A DNA stretch of 33,452 bases from NCBI GenBank assembly GCA_001829155.1, contig MIAO01000050.1, positions 1 through 33,452 on the forward strand. Direction: 5' to 3'. The stretch is from Spirochaetes bacterium GWB1_36_13. GTDB lineage: Bacteria > Spirochaetota > GWB1-36-13. The notes under the pieces are model-generated. The model was given only the letters and a program-made list of their open reading frames with translations. It did not search any database and had not been told where the DNA came from. Positions 30,703 through 33,452 of the stretch are shown here, in pieces. Both the position numbers and the translations under genes were made by a program. Every line of letters starts with the position of its first letter. Positions within the stretch are counted from its first letter, which is position 1.

Positions 30703-32052
30703 TTATTCTCTCATTTTTTTTGCAATGATTTCAGCCGCTTTGATAATCGGATAAGCAGTAGGAGGCGCTGTTAAAAGAGGATGAGTGCCGATTTGTGCAG
30801 TTAAAATACTGCCTATTGTCATTTTATTTTGAATCATTAACCCGATGATATTAATCAGTTCTCCTGCACTCGCGCCTCCGCTGACTTCTCCGCCTAAAAT
30901 AGTTCCTGTTTCGCTGGCGGCAATGAGTTTCACCATTTGTTTATGGGTTCCTGTTAAAGTTCCCGGATGTTTGTCCACACCTTCAAAACTTCCGGTAATT
31001 ACATTAAATCCTTCCTGTTTTGCTGTTTTTTCAGTCAATCCTGCAGCTCCAAAACCAGTATCCCCTAAAGCAGTAGAAAAAATTGCGATTGTACCGCCGA
31101 AAGTTTTGACCGCTGAAAGAGTATAAAGGTTCATCCCGGCTATCCTTGCTTCTGAAGTAGCTGTAGAAGCCAGCATAATCCCGCTCATTTTCCGTGTGAA
31201 AAAATCCCGTTTTTCTGCACAGTCTCCTATTGCAAAAACATCAGGAATATCGGTGCGCATATATTCATCTACGCTGATACAGCCTTTTTCATTTATTTTA
31301 ATTTTAGAGTTTTTCACCAGTTGAGTATTCGGAGTATATCCCATTGAAAGAATCACTGCATCTGCTGCCAATTCCTCTCCATTTGTCAGAATTACCTTTT
31401 CCGCTTTTTTATTTCCGACAATTTCTTTTACCCCGATATTGGTTTTTAAGTTTACGCCTCTTGATTTTAACAACTCCTCTGCTTTCAGAGCAATATCAGA
31501 ATCAAAAGCTAATCCAAGGATATTGGGAAGAATTTCAACTAAAGTAACATTTTTGCCCATCTTGTTGATTTCATCCGACATTTCTACCCCGATAAAACCA
31601 GCTCCGATTACAACAACATTTTTACTTTCTTTAATTTTTACCAGTGCTTTATCCAGATAATCTTTATTTTTTGGAATCGTGAAAACATTTTCAAGACTGC
31701 TTCCTTTCAACCAGGAAGGAATAGAAGGGTTTGAGCCCATAGCCAAGACTATTTTTTCATACTGGATTTCACTTCCGTCTTCCATTTGACAGATTTTTTT
31801 TTCAGTATCAAGAGAGACCGCTTCTCCGATTTTTAATTTGATTCCAGCGCCCGTAATTCCTGCATCCGGGATCAGATTTTTATCGCTGTTTTCTAAAGAC
31901 CCAAATATATAGGGTATCCCGCAGGGAACCACCACCTGTTTTTCTTTTCGAACCACCATAAATTCTTTTTCAGGATAATTTGATTTTCCTGTGAGAGCCG
32001 CAACAATTCCGGCAGCGCTTCCTCCAATCACCAGTACATCTGTCTTTTCCAT
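30703..32052 (-). CDS. FAD-dependent pyridine nucleotide-disulfide oxidoreductase (CoA-disulfide reductase/NADH oxidase family)
   Basis: 449 residues. FAD-binding VLVIGGSAAGIVAAL at the N-terminus, single redox-active Cys44 in VPCGIPY (the family's active cysteine), NAD-binding VVIGAGFIGVE near residue 145, the VFAIGDCAE FAD motif, and a C-terminal dimerisation domain. Members reduce CoA disulfide, persulfides or oxygen using NAD(P)H; the substrate cannot be told here. It precedes the peroxiredoxin gene in the same direction with a 100-base gap, suggesting a joint role against oxidants. AGAGG precedes the ATG. Confidence 0.92.
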   Translation of the reverse strand: MEKTDVLVIGGSAAGIVAALTGKSNYPEKEFMVVRKEKQVVVPCGIPYIFGSLENSDKNLIPDAGITGAGIKLKIGEAVSLDTEKKICQMEDGSEIQYEKIVLAMGSNPSIPSWLKGSSLENVFTIPKNKDYLDKALVKIKESKNVVVIGAGFIGVEMSDEINKMGKNVTLVEILPNILGLAFDSDIALKAEELLKSRGVNLKTNIGVKEIVGNKKAEKVILTNGEELAADAVILSMGYTPNTQLVKNSKIKINEKGCISVDEYMRTDIPDVFAIGDCAEKRDFFTRKMSGIMLASTATSEARIAGMNLYTLSAVKTFGGTIAIFSTALGDTGFGAAGLTEKTAKQEGFNVITGSFEGVDKHPGTLTGTHKQMVKLIAASETGTILGGEVSGGASAGELINIIGLMIQNKMTIGSILTAQIGTHPLLTAPPTAYPIIKAAEIIAKKMRE

Positions 32053-32066
32053 TTATAAAACCTCTT

Positions 32067-32090
32067 TATATTGAACTATGGTTTAATATA
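32067..32090 (-). promoter_or_regulatory. 10-4-10 inverted-repeat operator candidate upstream of the flavoprotein
   Basis: TATATTGAAC-TATG-GTTTAATATA, arms matching at nine of ten positions, 15 bases before the flavoprotein start codon. It would overlap the promoter or the untranslated leader, so a repressor bound here would block transcription. It is not the same sequence as the operator before the peroxiredoxin gene. Confidence 0.5.
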
Positions 32091-32103
32091 ATAGTTTTAT
32101 TTC

Positions 32104-32365
32104 ATAAAAAAACAAGAGTTTTTTTAAATCATCAAACAAATTTATGCTTTTCAGCCTCACTCATTCTAAAACGATTGAGGAGCTCTATCAAAAACTACCG
32201 ATAAAGGTTTGATTTGAATCCGCTGTCTCATCTTGTAAAAATATGAGTCCAAGTTTAACTCTCATTAGAAATAATATGATTTGATTTTTCTAAAATCCTA
32301 ATTACCCACTTAGAATGAGAAAGAACAAAAACACTTTGCATAAAAAATGACTTAACTTATTTGCT
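32104..32365. other. Gene-free spacer with a distant inverted repeat
   Basis: About 260 bases without a plausible ORF. The only structure noticed is CTCATTCTAA (32160-32169) and its inverted copy TTAGAATGAG (32310-32319), 140 bases apart. It may be the remains of a small element or chance. Confidence 0.35.
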
Positions 32366-33226
32366 TTATTCATCATTAGGATATAATTCTTGTATAAAAT
32401 CTACTGTTGCTTGTTTTACATTATTTATGCTTGTTTCATTAATAAAATTTTCTTGTAGATCATCTGGATAAAGAGTTTTTTTATTAATATTATTTTCAAT
32501 TAAAAATCTTCCTATTTCTGGTCGAAGCATTTTATCAATTTTTATTTTCTTTATCTTTGCATCGCCAATGCTTAAAAGATGATCTTCAAAATTCATATTA
32601 TTTCCTAATCCACAAACCAATGCTATTCCATTTTGGCTTTTTATTCTTTCAAAAATATAGTTATCTTCATTTATTAAATAAACCCCAGGATTTAAATCAC
32701 CAAAAAAATTTTTCATCTTATTATCAGATTTTAATCTTTTACTATAAATAATCTTTTTTTCCACATCAGAAATATTACTTTTTTGGACTGCCCAAATACA
32801 ACAATTTTCTTTTTGATTTTCATCTTCCAAACAAAAATATAATGCTTTTTCCCAGTTTGTAGTCCAATCCAGAACTCTGGTTGGGAGACCATAATGCTGT
32901 AAAATAACAACCAGTTTCAAAAAATTATCGTTACTTAATTCCAAAGAGAAATTTTCATTATTTCCTAATATTTTGTTAATGTCTATTTTGCACTTTTCTA
33001 TAAACTCTGAAAGAAATCGAAATTCTGCAAATACATTTTGAGTTTGTATTTCAAGCAAAATATTGTCATTATTTTTTTTTATTTCTTCCAGAAATCTATC
33101 AATGCTTGTTTTTAACTTCCATTGATCTGATGCCATTCCACGAAAAAAATATTTATTACCTAGCTTTTCTAACTCATTTATTAAACTTTCAAAATTATCA
33201 AATGCTATTTCTTCTATTTTTCCCAT
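32366..33226 (-). CDS. FRG-domain protein
   Basis: 286 residues. The name-giving FRG motif is Phe28-Arg29-Gly30 in KYFFRGMASDQWKL, and LQHYGLPTRVLDWTTNWEKALYF (described at residues about 110-132, core QHYGLPTRVLDWT) is the second diagnostic block. FRG domains occur in phage, plasmid and defence-associated genes; the biochemical activity is not established. AAGGGAG precedes the ATG. The coding sequence is far more AT-rich than the adjoining surE, suggesting horizontal acquisition. It stands alone, with no obvious partner gene. Confidence 0.85.
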   Translation of the reverse strand: MGKIEEIAFDNFESLINELEKLGNKYFFRGMASDQWKLKTSIDRFLEEIKKNNDNILLEIQTQNVFAEFRFLSEFIEKCKIDINKILGNNENFSLELSNDNFLKLVVILQHYGLPTRVLDWTTNWEKALYFCLEDENQKENCCIWAVQKSNISDVEKKIIYSKRLKSDNKMKNFFGDLNPGVYLINEDNYIFERIKSQNGIALVCGLGNNMNFEDHLLSIGDAKIKKIKIDKMLRPEIGRFLIENNINKKTLYPDDLQENFINETSINNVKQATVDFIQELYPNDE

Positions 33227-33260
33227 GTTTTCTCCCTTTAAAAAAAAGAGTTTTCCTCTA

Positions 33261-33452
33261 TCAAATTTCTATCTCAACCCCGTTCATCTCCGTCAGGCAT
33301 TTGTAGTGGCTGATATCCAGATTAAGAGGGGTGACGGAAATGTAGCCGTCGGAAACCGCTTCAAAATCGCTTCCCTTTCTGGGGTTGTGAGTGGGGAGCT
33401 CTCCTCCGATCCAGTAATAAGACATTCCCATCGGATCCTGATTCTGGATCAG
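33261..33452 (-). CDS. surE: SurE 5'/3'-nucleotidase, C-terminal part only
   Basis: 63 residues reach the window edge; the N-terminal catalytic part lies beyond it. DPMGMSYYWIGGELP followed by DFEAVSDGYISVTPLNLDIS is the conserved SurE C-terminal region. SurE removes phosphate from nucleoside monophosphates and acts in stress survival. Same strand as the FRG gene, which begins 34 bases after its stop. Confidence 0.92.
   Translation of the reverse strand: MIQNQDPMGMSYYWIGGELPTHNPRKGSDFEAVSDGYISVTPLNLDISHYKCLTEMNGVEIEI

Noticed and set aside
1-33452. Spacers matching other parts of this window (self-targeting)
   Set aside because: Reading through by eye I found no long match between any spacer and the rest of the window; a computed search of the full genome would be decisive.

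Overview
The window is AT-rich bacterial DNA. Its housekeeping genes are typical of Bacteria: proB, purN, aspS, the phoH-pgpH-ybeY-corC cluster, trmL, hisI, der-gpsA and surE. A serine-palmitoyltransferase-like enzyme and an archaeal-type peroxiredoxin suggest a diderm anaerobe or microaerophile. The sequence alone does not fix the phylum. No rRNA or tRNA was seen. The housekeeping blocks are interrupted by very AT-rich accessory DNA given over to defence and toxin-antitoxin functions.

Layout: (1) 1-3.9 kb holds the 3' part of proB, a 47-residue protein, an SPT/KBL/BioF-type enzyme, a secreted HEAT-repeat protein and purN. (2) 4.08-7.3 kb is a toxin/antitoxin island. All its genes lie on the minus strand: an orphan immunity-like protein, MntA/HepT, an RHH-like protein, a HicA-like pair flanked by 22-bp direct repeats, and an immunity gene with a 5'-truncated toxin-like domain. 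A lone degenerate CRISPR repeat (4078) bounds the island on the left and the first array repeat (7320) bounds it on the right. (3) 7.3-8.15 kb is a CRISPR array of nine 37-bp repeats. One of its intervals is 247 bp and holds a small ORF with a strong ribosome binding site. (4) 8.4-18.2 kb is a type I-B CRISPR-Cas locus. cas1-cas2-cas4 run leftward towards the leader. The effector operon runs rightward: an uncharacterised Cys-rich protein, cas8, cas7, cas5, HD-helicase cas3, a REP-associated tyrosine transposase (RAYT) and cas6. (5) 18.2-25.2 kb is a tight co-directional block, aspS-phoH-pgpH-ybeY-corC-trmL-hisI, followed by a Uma2-type nuclease. (6) der-gpsA lie on the minus strand. (7) 28.6-29.75 kb is a three-gene operon resembling the CmdTAC toxin-antitoxin-chaperone defence system: ADP-ribosyltransferase fold, small antitoxin candidate, SecB-like chaperone. 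(8) A peroxiredoxin and a CoA-disulfide-reductase/NADH-oxidase-type flavoprotein each have a palindromic operator candidate upstream. (9) An FRG-domain gene follows, then the 3' end of surE.

How the parts work together: the 3' end of the CRISPR transcript (the reverse complement of the repeat ends in ATTGAAAC, the classic crRNA 5' handle) points at the toxin island. Island genes could therefore be read through from the leader, and the island may have been captured inside the distal end of the array. The most unusual features are this nesting, the RAYT whose stop codon overlaps the cas6 start, the uncharacterised gene coupled to cas8, and the CmdTAC-like operon.
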